A DNA stretch of 64,000 nt from Salvator merianae (lineage: Eukaryota; Chordata; Lepidosauria; Squamata; Teiidae), in NCBI GenBank assembly GCA_003586115.2, contig QVOM02000090.1:11705637-11769636 (forward strand), in the 5' to 3' direction. Shown here one piece after another: positions 24,330 through 37,440 of this stretch. Numbering within the stretch: the first letter of the stretch is position 1; each line of letters begins with the position of its first letter. A model generated the notes under the pieces. That model was not told the origin of the DNA. It searched no databases and saw nothing but the letters and a program-made list of their open reading frames with translations. The position numbers were made by a program, and so were the translations under genes.

Positions 24330-25650
24330 ATTCCAGAACCTTGAGGGTAGCCCGTTGAAAAAAAGGCCATTTCTCAGCCAGCCACAGAAATGATACCTGA
24401 ATGAAATGGGGCATTCTGAGAAGAGTGTGATGGGGTGAAGAGCAGAAGATCTTCAGTCTGCCCTGTCTTTGCCACAGGTGGCATTTTAATAACACAGTGG
24501 TGTTCCAGTGGTGCCAGCTGTTTTGCCAACAGGGCGCATGGGTTTGCCATAAAAAGAAACAGGCCATAACTGACTCACACGCGATCCCAAACCCTTCATC
24601 CATCTGTGCCTCAGACCTTCAATTTACTCACCTTCGGGCTGGAAGGAATTGTATAAATGATACCCATGCTTAAAACCACTCACAGCAGCACTTTGCCAGG
24701 CGGGGACCTCACGTTTGCAAACGATACGGCACTACTTAGCGGACGCTCAGGTTTCGGGGGCTTTTCTCTTCATACATCTTCCAGTAGTTCCTTTACGCTT
24801 TCTGGTATGCTGCCAAACACCTGTGCAGTCAAAGAGCGCAACAAATATTCTTGCTGTTTAATTTAGCTTTGCACAGGGCTGGGGGTGGGTGGGTGCAGGA
24901 GGTTATATTAGGCCTGATGTAGGCTTAATCCCGGCTCTCTAAAGAGGTTTAAGGCACTCTAGTTTCACCTAATCCCGAAACCTAAACCAGAATCTTTGAA
25001 AACCTCCATGACACCGCAGGAATGAGCAAATAAAGTGCCTTCTACTATTAAATTATTAAAAGGGACACAGTGTGTCTTTTGGATTTCGGGCTTAAGGTTT
25101 TCCCTAAGGAGCTTTGCCTTGTGTACAATAAGAATGTTTATTTTGCAGACAATAGGTTGAAGGTCTTGCTGATGGTTTATTAGGCCGTGTCTGATTGCAA
25201 GGCGGGGGGAGAGTTGAGATGGAAAAAAGAAGAAAAAGAAAAAAAAGAAAAAGAAAAGGAATATTCCTCCGTGGAATTTAGGCATGCAAGAAAAAAGGAG
25301 CAAGTAACATGTCTAGACATTGCAAGGTCATATGTCCGCACAGAACTGGTTTCTTATTTTATAAATCTTTCCACCTTCATAGGGCCAAGTAATGGGGCTG
25401 CTAAATAAGTTGAATAAGAGGCGTAGAAACATACCCTAAGAGTTTGGAAGAAACACAACGAGCCCTGCTAATTGGCCACATGCAATTGCTGGGCCGACAG
25501 TTAAATTAGGAACTCTGTTAACAGGCAATTTATTATTTTTTTAAAAAGTAATAATGCTGAGTCAGAACTTTGCAACAAAAGACAGCCACTCCTCTGCATT
25601 CTGAGTCAGCATATGTCCAGGAGAAGTCAACGGAAAGTCACTTCTGCATT
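24330..25650. other. No gene recognised
   Basis: Unique sequence. Part (25440-25620) is AT-rich with TAATTG/TTAAATTAGG motifs and may be a conserved non-coding element. A purine tract lies at 25218-25258. Confidence 0.35.
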
Positions 25651-25654
25651 GTGG

Positions 25655-25760
25655 CAATGAAAACAACATGGCACAATGGTAGAGTAGGTGCCTTGCGTGC
25701 AAAAGGTTGGAGGTTCAGTTCCTGACATCACCACCTCTGAGGAAAGATCACTGTCTCTAG
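25655..25760 (+). repeat. tRNA-like SINE fragment
   Basis: The text gcacaatggtagagtaggtgccttgcgtgcaa followed by ggaggttcagttcctgacat has spaced A-box-like and B-box-like elements of a tRNA-derived SINE head. The regions on both sides (to 26560) are unrecognised. Confidence 0.5.
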
Positions 25761-26559
25761 GTCTCTCCTTTTCTAGAAATGTTTCAGCCACTGCTGGTCT
25801 TTCCAAGAATGGTAACCGAAAAAACAGTGGCCTGAGTTTGCTTTTTGTCTCTTCCTGTCCAGTTTCTTCTTCTTTGGTAACATGTCTTTTAAGATTGTAA
25901 ACCTGAAGGCAGGAACAAGTATGACTGTAACTGTAAGACTGTGTATAGTTTGGGATTCTATGGTTTTCTGAGAGAATAACCAATTTTTTCATACCTTTGG
26001 GAGGACTTGCTGGATGTTAGAAGCAGCATCATAAGATACCAGAAGAAGATTCTTGATTTGTAGCCTAAGAGATGAAGGTGTCTCAGCTTTACTGCATGCC
26101 TCAAGTTTAAAAAAATAGCAATAATAATGAAAAAAGTAGTTTCCTGTGCCTCTAAGAGAGTAAAGGATGGCACAGACAATATTAGCAGCTATCTAGTCAA
26201 GGTCAAGGTCTTCAAAAGGATGAAAATATATGAGAAACCAAGTGGGAGTTTTCCTTCACGCATGCCGTTTTGCTTATGAAAAGAAAATAGAATGGGCCCT
26301 TTGAGCTTGAAATTAATTGGCTTTAAGGGTAAATCCATCAGCAGATTATCCCCCTTCCCAAACCTAAATGAAGCCAGGAGGCTATTGGGAGTAAGCAACA
26401 AGTGTGAACACATTTTCTTTACCCTGTTCTTCTCTCCTTTCTTCAGTGGTGGTTCCATCTTACTTTAAAGAAGTGATAGCAAAGAGAAGCAGACACTTAA
26501 TCCTGTTGATCAGCTATTTCCATTCAGCTGGACTTGGAAACAGCTACTGGAGTGTCAGT

Positions 26560-26670
26560 GGTGGCTGTAGCTACGTGGTAGGGAACGTCGTCTGGAAAGC
26601 AGAGGGTCACAGGTTCAATCCCAGCTGCCCTTCAGAAGAAGGCAATAACAAAGCACTTCCACATATCTCA
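26560..26670 (+). repeat. tRNA-headed SINE
   Basis: The text ggctgtagctacgtggtagg, gcagagggtcacaggttcaa and the body gaaggcaataacaaagcact match the common family. A short head-only fragment (agctacagctcagtggtagagcaa) lies at 27065-27105. Confidence 0.7.
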
Positions 26671-27124
26671 TCTGGAGCAGGTTTTGGCCTGTTGTGCCAT
26701 GTTCCACAGTTCTTCTGAGAACCTAAGCTTTTGGACGTAGCTACAATGTTCATCTTCAGAGGATGTGACTTCTGGAAGTGTCAAAAACAACTGATGCTAT
26801 GTTGGATCTTGTCACCCTTCTTATAGATGACCGTTTGGAATGTTACCTTCTTGGGGTTATGCTAATGAATAGTGGTCAGGAAAGTAATAGCAACCCACTA
26901 TTAACACCTATAATCTGTAAAGACCATGGTTAGGGATTACAGCCAGAAAAAGACCAACGCCTTGTTATCTAAGAATAACTGCCAAGAAGGTAACATTCAA
27001 CTTGTGTTGAACCCGAACCGAATTTGCACGTCTGTAGTGTGCATGCACGTCGTGTCTGTGTAAGGGAGTAGCTACAGCTCAGTGGTAGAGCAACTACCCA
27101 GAAAGCAGTTCCATGCACACAGCC

Positions 27125-27170
27125 ATCCATACTCACACTCACACTCATGCTCACACTCACACTCACACCT
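27125..27170. repeat. (CTCACA)n-type tandem repeat
   Basis: Seven imperfect copies of actcac. Confidence 0.8.
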
Positions 27171-27292
27171 CATGTTCATTCTTTTTGCAAAAAACAAAGA
27201 CTCTGCAATCCTATATAAATGTACTCAGAACTGACTTCCTTCAGTTCTAAGGGGGAGCTTATGCCTACCCAGGCCCTTTTCTGCTTCTGGAA

Positions 27293-27347
<55 letters not shown>
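27293..27347. repeat. (AAT)n microsatellite
   Basis: About 18 units. The following 27350-28400 is unique sequence with no recognised feature. Confidence 0.97.
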
Positions 27348-28419
27348 GGATCTGTGTCACAGAAGAATGTATTTCCCCCAGCATAGACTGATGCTGTCTT
27401 TATAGCAAAGCCTTGTTTTTACTTAATGCCATTTAACGATCTCATAAAATCTGCACATGTGAATGAAGCAAGCGTCATTATGTTGTGCAATTTAACCCCC
27501 TGGGAACTTTATGGTATATTTTTAAAGAATGCTCCGATATGTCTGCTTTGTTTATTTACTCTCGAGACACTTCAAGCCCTGTTGCTCAAGAACACCAAAA
27601 AGTAAAAGAGATTATGTGTGCATGCAAGTTACGGTGAAGAGAGAGAGGACCTGTTTGCCGAATGTAGTCTCTAGCTACCTGCAGGGCAGCTGGTGGCTTC
27701 TTTGGTGCCCATCAAGGTATCCTAGGATCAACATGCACTGAAAAGGCTCTTGCTATGTATGTCTGGAGCTGTTCGTCTCCCAAATGTTAACAGCAGAAAA
27801 GGACAGAAGGCAGCGCAATGCCTAAAACCATGATGAGCAGCGCAATGCATGGGAAAATACTCACACTACGACCACTGCTAGAAGCAGTCTCTTTTCTTGG
27901 CTGGTGCTTGCAATGAAATGCTGGAAGTTGTAGTTCAAGGGCATTGGGAGGGTTGAAAGCTGAGCTACCCTGATCTCTGCCTTTGATACTCTGCCGTTCC
28001 CCTGCAGACCTCACGACCCTGGGTATTGGTTCTCCAGGCTCCATTTTAGCTTTCCAACAACCTTGAGAGGTTGGAAGGACCAAAGTAAGGCTGGAGAACC
28101 TGTCTTCCTTTGGATCTTGCTGAACTGTAGCTGCCATCATCAAAAGCCCTTTGCCAAGGTGCTGGAATGGGTGAAAGGTGGAGTTCAACAGCTTACCTCT
28201 CAGCAGAGAGGGAGGGAAAAAGACACAGCAGGGGTTTCGACCTCAATCCCCTTGGGTTTCCTCCCAAGTGCTAAGTGCTACATCACCCAAAGTCTTACAA
28301 GAACTTACTGCATCTGAGTTTCTATAGGACCATGTCTTTGCCTGGCACGGTGAGAACTACGAGACGGATTTCCAAAGGACTTCAAGGTCTTCTCTTCTCA
28401 GGGTGACTTGTTTGGCACC

Positions 28420-28720
28420 GATTGCCAGATTTCGCCTTAGTGTGGTAAACCCATGGATGTTCCGGATAGACGAAAGCCTTGATAATTGCAGCCTGTTAAA
28501 AAACCCGTCAGCCTATGAAATAATTGCACTATTATTTCTTTGGCCACTGGCCAATAAACACTGCTATTAAATTTAGCCAAGATCAGCAAAACTGGAGTGA
28601 AATATTAGCAGTGTCTGAACAAAATGTAAAACCTATACACCCCCCAATTATTAATATTATTATTTTAAATCTCAAAACAAGATTAATAGCCTCATTAAAT
28701 AGATCTTTATCTTGGGTGAA
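28420..28720. other. Candidate conserved non-coding element
   Basis: Unique block with gaaataattgcactattatt, ggccactggccaataaacac (palindromic TGGCCANTGGCCA-like) and tgctattaaatttagcc. Looks like a developmental enhancer by texture only. Confidence 0.25.
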
Positions 28721-28904
28721 AAGGAAAAAAGTATTTTCCCTCCTTCGTTTGGCTGTCTGTAGTTTCCTGTTACTGTTTGTTGTTGTCTTTCTTTGTTTCA
28801 ATTTTTAAGGGAAATGTGCGTTGTTGGCTTTTGGGCTTAATTGTGCAGAAAGAACATATGCTTCCAATGAAAGATGATGTGATTGTTATTTCGAAAGAAG
28901 GAAA

Positions 28905-29035
28905 GTAGGGATGGAGGAAAGGAAGAAATGGAGAGGGAGAAAGGTGAAAGAAAAAGAAACTAGGGAGAGAGAAGGGAATGAAGGAAGGAAGGAAAGAAGG
29001 AAGGAAGGAAGGAAAGAAAGAAAGAAAAAGAAGGA

Positions 29036-29094
<59 letters not shown>
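28905..29094. repeat. (GAAA)n / (GGAA)n microsatellite
   Basis: Long purine tract: mixed GGAA/GAAA units from 28905 and a nearly perfect (GAAA)n from about 29022 to 29094. ORFs here are repeat artefacts. The next 500 bp hold nothing recognisable. Confidence 0.95.
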
Positions 29095-29096
<2 letters not shown>

Positions 29097-29619
29097 CGCC
29101 ACAAGGCAATACATTTTCAGCTCAGCAATTATTGTATTAGTCAAGTTGTTGAGAAGTTCTATAAAACCGGGGGTAGTTCCCCCCCTACACTATCTTTAAA
29201 GCAACGTTCTTATTATTTGGCACATTTTATGATGTAACAATTAAAAACATGCTGTGGGGCTTCAAATCGGCACGAGGTTGCCAAACTCCGACACCCCTTC
29301 TCCCAGGGGGCCTTTTGACTTGGAAGGGAAGCAAAACCAAAGTCTTTACTTTTAGGATAAGACATGCACCTATATATTTGTCTTGGATCTTCAGGCAAGC
29401 TGGGACAGAGGTGCTTTGAGCTTGCAGGAGACTTGGCAACAGGGTGGCCTCTCTCTAGGTCCTCGAGCAGCGTCCGAATATGGACAAGCTCTCCCTGTGA
29501 ATCTGCTGCATTTGGTTCTGACTAGGTGCCCCACCAAGCCACCTCTGGCACCATGACTCTAAAGCCGTATCCAAACACATTTTCAAAAGGGGCTCAGAAG
29601 AGACTCAGACCTTTTCTGC

Positions 29620-29830
29620 ACTAGGCCTCATTCCAGAATATATCCTGGAATCGGGACCTGCTGTCCGTGTGCTAGTGCAGACTACGGCCTTGCAGTTTTG
29701 GGCGCAATTACAGAAGTGGTTTGGGATGGCCATCTTCTGGAGAGAAGCCAGGAATCGAACCCTTGACCCCCTGCCTGCTGGTAGCTGCCGTAGCACCGAG
29801 CCTTCTTGTAGTTCTGCTACCTTAAATCAC
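29620..29830. repeat. Transposon remnant plus degenerate SINE (minus)
   Basis: Positions 29620-29690 (tttctgcactaggcctcattccag...tgctagtgcagactac) resemble 45315-45400. From 29695 a minus-strand SINE body and head (acagaagtggtttgggatgg, gccaggaatcgaaccc) follow. Confidence 0.5.
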
Positions 29831-30444
29831 AGTGAATTAAAAAAAAAAAAAATCAGAAAAACTCAGTCAGCCCACTGACCACAAATAAAATAAAAGCATT
29901 CACCCATGGTCAGCCAAATACTTGAAAGCACTGGCATCTGTCGAATTTCGGGGGGAGGCCATATCTTTCCATTCTTATTTTTGTCCAGATTTTTACTTCC
30001 CTGTAGTTAAAAAACATCTGGAAGGCCACCAGGTAGGCACACATCAGCTGCGGCGTTAAACAGTCTGACAGATGTGCCTGTCCGTTCTTGCTAGCGCTTA
30101 AGGTCTGATATCTGATAAAAGCAGAGTAGGGCTGGCTTTGTTTTCAAAATGAATTTTTATCCCACTGCCAAGCCTAGAAAAGCCTCCCAAAGCAGCTTGC
30201 AGTCTTAAAGAACCATGCTGTGAGAAGAATGGGGGACTGGGAGAGAAGGAGGGGAAAACTTTGGGGCGGTAGAGATGGAAAACCTTGCAGGCCCGGTTGA
30301 GGAGGAGCCTGAAGATGCCATCAGACGATGCAAGATAGCAGGACCTTGGACAGCTCCAGGTTTCCGGCAGAGGGGTCAACCGGATTAAAGCCTGATCTTA
30401 TCATTCCATTTATGGCATTCATGTTGCGCCTTTTCCTCTAAGAG

Positions 30445-30525
30445 TGCAAGAGAGTGCACACTATCCTCCATTTTATCCCCACAACATCCTTGCAAGGTAG
30501 GTTAGGCTGAGATTCAGATGAAGCT
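30445..30525. repeat. MIR-like SINE body fragment
   Basis: The text ctccattttatccccacaac atccttgcaaggtaggttag gctgaga is the common reptilian/MIR-like CORE-SINE body. Similar fragments lie at 45900-46020 and 57770-57900. A LINE/SINE tail (atatcccgccttctacctga) lies at 30715-30800. Confidence 0.5.
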
Positions 30526-30800
30526 CTAAATGAATAAATAAGTCTACGAGAAGCTGCCTTCCTCTCGGAAGCCACTGAACTCAGAAAGTCCTTTAATCTG
30601 GATAATGTAATTCGGAGGAATAACTGTAGGTATTTGGATATTTTTAGATTGGCAGTTTATTGTCAGACGTTCGTAACAGTGGCGGTTGTTGGATATTTTA
30701 TTTATAGATTTACGTATTTATTTTATTCAAGCATTTATATCCCGCCTTCTACCTGAGGGTTCCAGGGAGGGTTACAATGATAAAAAATAAAATAAAATCC

Positions 30801-32050
30801 ATAAAGTAGATTAAAGTGTCCTTAAATGGAACCCTGTCTTCCTTTATTTGGTTTATTTGCTAAGCTATTTGTGTTTATTCTGTTTCTTTATCATGCTGCA
30901 GCAACACAGTTTTTGTCAAATCCATTGCCTGCCCTTATAGCTCTCCCCACACTGCTACCCCCCCCCCCATTCATCCACCTTTGCTTTTCCCTGCAAATTT
31001 TTATCAGAATGATGGCAGGAAGAGAAATCATTAAACCTCAAAAGTCCTCAACTGCTGCTTGTGTGCTATTTTGGTTGCATTTATTCCACTGATTAATCAA
31101 TTTTTTTTTAAAAAAAAATATTCTGACAGCAAGGTCCAAGGACTCCATTATTCTCAGCGCAGTTAGAGTCACGGTTTCTGAAATTTCATTCATCTCCAGC
31201 TTAATAAAAATAAAATGGACCCCAAAGATAATCAAATGGTACATTTTCGGCATGAACCGGCTAATGTTTCCTATAAAGGAAAGGGGGGGGGGGGAAATGC
31301 TTTATACCCTTATAACCATAAAAACCCTGGCCAAACAGATTCAAGCTAAACTGAGGTATTTCATTCAGATTCAACTTTTTATGGGAAGCATTAAATGTAT
31401 GCATTGGTCACCAAAGCAAACAATGCAAACATATTGAATTGGGCCTATTATAGGCTTTTTATGGAGGGGAAAATAACCTGCAGGGCTTGCTTTTTTCTTT
31501 TCCCTACCAATAGGCTTATTTGGGTTTCTCATCTAAACTTATATGAAAAAGAGAGTGGTTTCCACATCTGTTCAGTTTAGGCCATATCCCAAGATGGATC
31601 TGGGCGCCCTCCAACTGTGAAATGGAAAACAGTTCTGTTGCAGCAATCTCTGAGAATTACCTTGTAATTCCTTCCCCAACGTGGTGCACCCAGGCCTTGG
31701 ACTACAGCCTTGAGCTGGCCCAAGGCCTTTGGTTACCTGTGCCTTCTCCCAGCAAATCGGAAGGCGTCATCGTCACCTGTTTTATCAGGCAACATAGAAT
31801 CTGAGGCAGGCAAAATTGCAAAACTGCCTCTTTCCTGCGCAAAAAAGAATCACACAAATAAATAACAATAAGTTGCCCTTTCGTGACACCCCAAAACCGG
31901 CTTCCTAAGAAGACTCTTTCACTTTGCCTAATAGCAGGGCTGGTGCTTCAAAAATAACCTTTTTGTGTTTCACAATTGACAATAATCCCTGGCAGATGGC
32001 CTGTGGATTAGGGTCGGTGGGAGTTGTGAAAAGGGGTTTCCAACAAAAGA
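30801..32050. other. No gene recognised
   Basis: AT-rich unique sequence with C10 (30960) and G11 (31284) runs. The stretch 31120-31250 is plausible conserved non-coding DNA. Confidence 0.3.
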
Positions 32051-32052
32051 AG

Positions 32053-32090
32053 AGATAGATAGATAGATAGATAGATAGACAGGTAGATAT

Positions 32091-32138
<48 letters not shown>
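32053..32138. repeat. (GATA)n microsatellite
   Basis: About 20 GATA units with a short interruption at 32080-32094. The following 32140-33420 is unique, with no recognised gene. Confidence 0.96.
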
Positions 32139-33424
32139 CTTGGCTGGGATGCACAATTACCCATTTGTGCTACTGATGGCTAATAGTTTAAGGTATTGTA
32201 TTGTAGAACTAGGTATCCTATCTAATTTCAGATTAGAACTGATTTAACTTCTGCCCAGTGTATCTACTGTAGCTATCTTGGGCAACCAGTTCTCCATGCT
32301 CAGAGTAGATCCACCTTACACTTTGGCGGGTGCCATCTGTCAGGCTGGAAACCATTCTCAAATCCAGCCAGAAGGAAGGAGCTAAAAGTGGTGCTGTTTG
32401 ACCTGCTGCTTCCAACTCTTATCCCGTACACTTGCTTTCATTGGGATGATTCAGCTGGAAAGACCTCTAAGAACTCGCAAAAAGAGGGAGAGAGAAAATT
32501 AAAAGCTTGTCCTTGAACAGATTTATTGGTCCTGTGATACCCTGACCCTGATATTGTCTTAGGCCTTTATTACTGTCCTTGTCTTGGAATTAAAAAGGGA
32601 GGACTTGTTCCCAGTGTGGTGAGATAGTGGCATATCTTTCAAAGACTCAGCAACAGAGGTTACTTCAAAATTATTATTTTTATTATTATGGGACGCGGGG
32701 CAAGTCATAATTCTGGGGCTCTCAGCAATCAGGGAGGTGTGGAAGAGATAGGGTAGGATGGGAAACTCTTCTACTTCTCAAGGCTACACAAAAGAAGGTA
32801 AGATGCCTATTTTTTTAAACACTGTAATATGGATTTTTTCCTCTGCCCAGAGATGGGGCAATCCCACAAAATGGATGCCTCCCCAAGTCCCCTGTGTGAT
32901 CACACCCCGTGTTATCATGGAAACATGTTCCAACCTCAAACTTACACATTTAACGCTTTAATCTTTTTAAAAATGTGTCTCACTTGGGTCTTTGACAGGA
33001 ACAAAGTTATGGATGACAAAGGACTTGAGCCACGTACCGTTCAAGAAGGAGATCAGAGGAAATGGGCCATTAGTCAAAGCTGGTGGGAAAATCCAACATG
33101 ACGACAAGCAACCCAGAGAGACCTTCAAGCATTTCCTCCTCACACCATGGCAAGGAAACCTGAGGACTGAAACAATTCTCAAAAGTTTGTCAAATCAAGT
33201 TTTTAAGACCAAGATAATATACTCATAGAGAAGAGACGTGGCCCTTAGACAGTTGTATTAAAACAGGTTGTTAGGTCGTGAGCTTCTCTCTTCTGTCTGG
33301 CTAATCTAGAAAAGGAAGGGAAAACGTCCACTTGGAGGAGAAACAGACCCATGTTCAGGGACAGTGGAAGGACCACAGTCCTGATTAATGTTTTTATTTA
33401 CTCCCATTATGAAATAGGCAGAAT

Positions 33425-33600
33425 TTGTTGTTGTTGTCGTCAAGTCATGGTTAACTCCTGGTTGACTCTAGGCAGTTTTCTTGGCAGAGATACAGACGTG
33501 GTTTTCCATTGCCTACTTATGGGGAGAGGCTGGGGATCGAACTGGCAACCCTCTGCCTTCCAGTTTGCTGTACCATTGAGTTACAGCCCCTCTTTGTACA
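33425..33600 (-). repeat. tRNA-headed SINE
   Basis: Complement of the common family: gactcctggttgactctagg, cagttttcttggcagagata cagacgtggttttcc, ggctggggatcgaactggcaac and gagttacagcccc. It ends with aataaataaag. Confidence 0.75.
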
Positions 33601-33929
33601 GAACACAAGAATACAAATAAATAAAGATAAACAATAACAAGTTGCAGCCCAGTTAATTCCCCCCAAATCAGGCTTCTGAGAAAAGAGGAGGATGACCAGA
33701 AAGTGATGGAAACCTACCAGCCTACCTAAGCTAGACTCCCGATTTCATTTGGAACTCATTTGCCTAACCTGGGCAGAACGCTGCAACAAAAGAAAACCCA
33801 CCTGAGGTCAGAGCGAGGGCCACATCTCAAAGCAGAAAGGAAATACAGTCTCTATTCCCTGTAAATGGAAAATGGATGAGGATGACCAGCGAAATCCAAG
33901 GGGGAAAATGAAAATGGAGCTAAATGAGG

Positions 33930-34640
33930 TGCCTTAAAATTGAGAAATAGCCTGCAGTTGGCTTTTCAGGATCCTGAAGCATCATTTGCTCTCTAAATTG
34001 TTTCCTGCTCCATGCTCCATAATTCCCTCTTCCTGAACGTCGAGCATCATTAATCTGGCTCCCTGAAAATGCAACAATGATAGAAGGAACCAAAACTGGC
34101 AAGGTTTCTAAACCGCTGCATTTAAGAGCAATGTCTTCCGGTTTCCCGCTCCTGCCAACGGCACGCCAGGATTATTACAGAGTCCTCTAAGGAAAAGGCT
34201 GGGGTTTCCTGATATTTTCAGCTGTGGCTACACAGCCTGCCTTAGCAGGGAGGCTTCTTGGGAGGGGGGAATATTTCCTTTCTCCTTTGGCAACAGAAAC
34301 ATTCAAAGGAGGCGTTAGGAAGAAGGGATTTCAAGGCTGGAGCTAGACTGCTGCACCCTAATTGGAAGAGCCTTTACAAATATAAAATGAAATAAAACAA
34401 TATCTTGAACAGCAACCCAAAAGCTAAGCAAAGACTGACTTAGAGGGTGTTGGAAGCAAAGTAAGCGTTGCTCCACCAGCAGGGAGACATTGAGGCTGGA
34501 GTCAAAAATTCAACGACTGCTTAACTGCAGGCAGATTTACTATTCCGTGAAATGGGGAGCTAATAATGGGGAATAATTTGCTTTGGATGCCAAATATTCC
34601 TGGCAAGAGCAAACAACTTCCGGGCTGCTGTTAAGAAAAC
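33930..34640. other. Unique sequence, possible conserved non-coding element
   Basis: Repeat-free block with gagcatcattaatctgg and ccaggattattacagag. No exon was recognised here or in 34640-36200 beyond an (AAT)n-like patch at 34845-34869. Confidence 0.2.
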
Positions 34641-36773
34641 AGAGTGGAGGTTGAGCTTGTCTTTATTTCCACTTAAACAGACAGGTCACGTAGGCCAGGT
34701 TTCACTTGCTAATGGAGACGCTCACAAAAAGTACCATTGCCGCCATATTGCCACACGTGGCCACAGCCTGTGTCTTGTGGTAAGCGTGCTGCCCTGTTTA
34801 GGGGGGCAACCACCGTCTGAGGAACCTGTTTTCCACTATCACTTCGATAATAATAATGATAATAATAATTGTAGTCTTCATCCTCCTCACATCTCAAGTG
34901 CTTTCCCCCCAAATCGAGGAAAAGCCAAGAGTGCTATTCCTAAAATTCCTCGCCCATGGATGCCCAACGGCTGTTTAAAGCCCTCGATGGCTTTCACTCT
35001 CAGAGGGCTTCTCCACACTTGAAGGAACAGGAACTGATCCCAGGTGGAGCTGTCTCACTGGTCTGGAAAAAGGCTATCTGCTTCCAAGTCAGCCCCAGCG
35101 CCATCTTGTGTGAGCTTCGGAACCTCCTGCAGGGGCTCTGAGAACCAGGAACTAAGGTTCCTGACCTTGGAGCCTTAGGGGGACCTGTTTTGGTGGCACT
35201 ATTTGGTGTGCTGCTGAAATGGGTCCCCCGCTATGCTGTCCCACAGAGGCATGGACCCTTCTGCATGCCTCTTTGGGCTGGTCTAGCAGCCCCTGGACTG
35301 TGGTAGATCTGTTAAGACAGGGCTACCGATATCCCACTGTATCCAATATGGATGCAGCAGCCAACCAGATTTTGGAAGGTTTTACTTGCAAGGACTGCTA
35401 AACATGTTCTGTGCTAGTCCTAGATGGAAACATCTTCTTTCTCGCCTAGAAAGAATTGCCGAGAGAGATCTTTGCTCGGAATAGCTTCTTCCTCCAGGAT
35501 GCTGGTTCTGGCAAACAGCAATCTCCCTGTATCTATCTAGTTAACAATGCAAAGTACCCTGTTTGAACAAGACCAGTGTTCAATTTCACTCTCCCCTGAG
35601 GGAAAATCTAACTCTATTTCTTCCCCTTCTCCTCTTCAAGCTCTTAGGTTTCTGACTGATGTAATCAAATTCTGGAAGCCTGCCTCCCTAGGCTCCTGTC
35701 TCAGCCAACCTTTTTGGAAGGGGTGTTAATTTTCCACATCGGGCCAACAGAGATTCAAATGTGCTGGATCTTGTCTACTCGAAGCAAGACTTGCAGCATC
35801 CATAGGACTTCCAGGGAACCCTCTACATGCACACAAACCCACAGCAAGGATTATGGCTGCGTCCGCATGCTGTTAAAAAAAAGTGACTCAAAAGTGGCTG
35901 ACAGCTGAAAGCTGACACACAATAGTGCTCCCATTCCACCTCTAATCCGGTTTGGAGGCGCACTTTCTGTCTTTCATGATGGATCAGAGGTGAGATTGGA
36001 ATGAGAGCTATATCCAAGTAGTGCAAAATAGGTGCCCCTCAAGCGTCCTTGGGCCGTGCATCTGCCCACAACAGGTCTACTGGTCTCCCCCAAGATACAA
36101 GATCTGCCCTCAGGTGTCCTAGGCATAGGGCATGAGAAACCTCTGCAGCTGTGCATAGTGTTGGCAGAAGAGGAAACAATCATTGGCGGTGATTTCAGGA
36201 GCTGAGAGACACCTCTCATTTGCTAGCCATGTAAATGAAGCCTAGCTGCCACAGACCACCACCTCCAAGCCACTTTCAAGCTGCTTTTTAAAATGCATAT
36301 GGTTGCAGATAGAGGGGCCTTTCCACATTTACCCTTAAGCTGATCCAGGAAGGAGCCTAGAGGCCTCCTTTCCACACAGTGGACCAGCTCCATGCTAGCA
36401 TGCTGTGTTCACCTTGGCACACAGTGTAGTCCAGTCTAGGCAGTCAAAATGGCTGCCTTGACTGGGATACCAGTAGAACTGTTCCAAGTTTAAGTGGGTG
36501 GTAAGCTGGAGCAATAAAGACAGAATGCGATGGGGTATAAATCCAAAAATTTGCCCCACACGGTATGATCATCAGTTTGTCCTTGAAAGTGATGTGTTTG
36601 CGTAGTAATGCATTCTGCTGAAGCGGTTAACCATAACGAAGCATGCCAGGCATGGTTTTCTACACTTCCACCTGGCTCTCTCTTAACTCCCTTTTTTTTC
36701 TAAACTAACACAGAGGGAATTTGACAGTCAAACCAGTCCTAAGCTGCCTTATCCGGAGGACACCTCCCATTCA

Positions 36774-36862
36774 CTCATTCATTCATTCATTCATTCATGC
36801 ATTCATTCATTCATTCATTCATATAAGGATTTATATCCTGCCCTTCATCTGAAGGTCCCAGG
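36774..36862 (-). repeat. (ATTC)n with LINE/SINE 3' tail
   Basis: Twelve ATTC units run into ataaggatttatatcctgcccttc, the complement of a non-LTR tail (gaagggcaggatataaat), so the microsatellite grew from a retroposon tail. Confidence 0.8.
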
Positions 36863-37356
36863 GTGACTTACAACAATAAAAATATGAAGTTAATATATAT
36901 ATATCTATATAGCTAAAACATTTAAAAAATATAGTTCTCCCTCCCGCCCTCAGAGGAAGCCTGGGTGAAGCGGTATGTTGTAACCAGGTGCCGAAAACCA
37001 TATAATGACGTGTTATGCACCCAGACAGGAATGTGCGGGTCACCTCTCCTTCTGGTCTGCCTTCCAGCTGTACAGAGGCAACCATAGTGCCTGAGGGTTC
37101 CAGCACAGAAGGGCAGCCCCCATGGATGTACCAGCTGCAGCCATTTCTGGAGTCAGGCCAGCTCCAGGCCAGCGTCACCCCCAGGTGGAGATGGGGCCTG
37201 AGATGAAATGGAGATTAAAGCTCGTCTCAGATTTACTTTCGTGCATCAAATAATAGGGAGACCGTCTCCACAAAACTGCTGGCAGAACACAGAGGTACCA
37301 ACACAGAGAAGGAGAGAAGAAAGAGAGAGAAATGAAGAAAGAGAGAGAGAGAGAGA

Positions 37357-37440
37357 GGAAGGAAGGAAGGAAGGAAGGAAGGAAGGAAGGAAGGAAGGAA
37401 GGAAGGAAGGAAGGAGGAAAGAAAGAAGGAAGGAAAGAGG
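37357..37440. repeat. (GGAA)n microsatellite
   Basis: About 15 perfect GGAA units preceded by an (AG)n tract from 37339. A (GGGA)n patch lies at 37889-37907. Confidence 0.96.

Noticed and set aside
28770..29237. ORFs rich in Lys/Arg/Glu or Phe/Ser/Leu
   Set aside because: They are translations of the (GAAA)n microsatellite; the same holds at 31905-32164, 37175-37578 and the (AG)n tract at 19636.
30960..31293. Poly(C) and poly(G) runs as functional G-quadruplex signals
   Set aside because: Single homopolymer runs also occur at 13.7, 40.0, 42.2, 48.2 and 58.2 kb without spaced G-tracts; simple slippage is sufficient.
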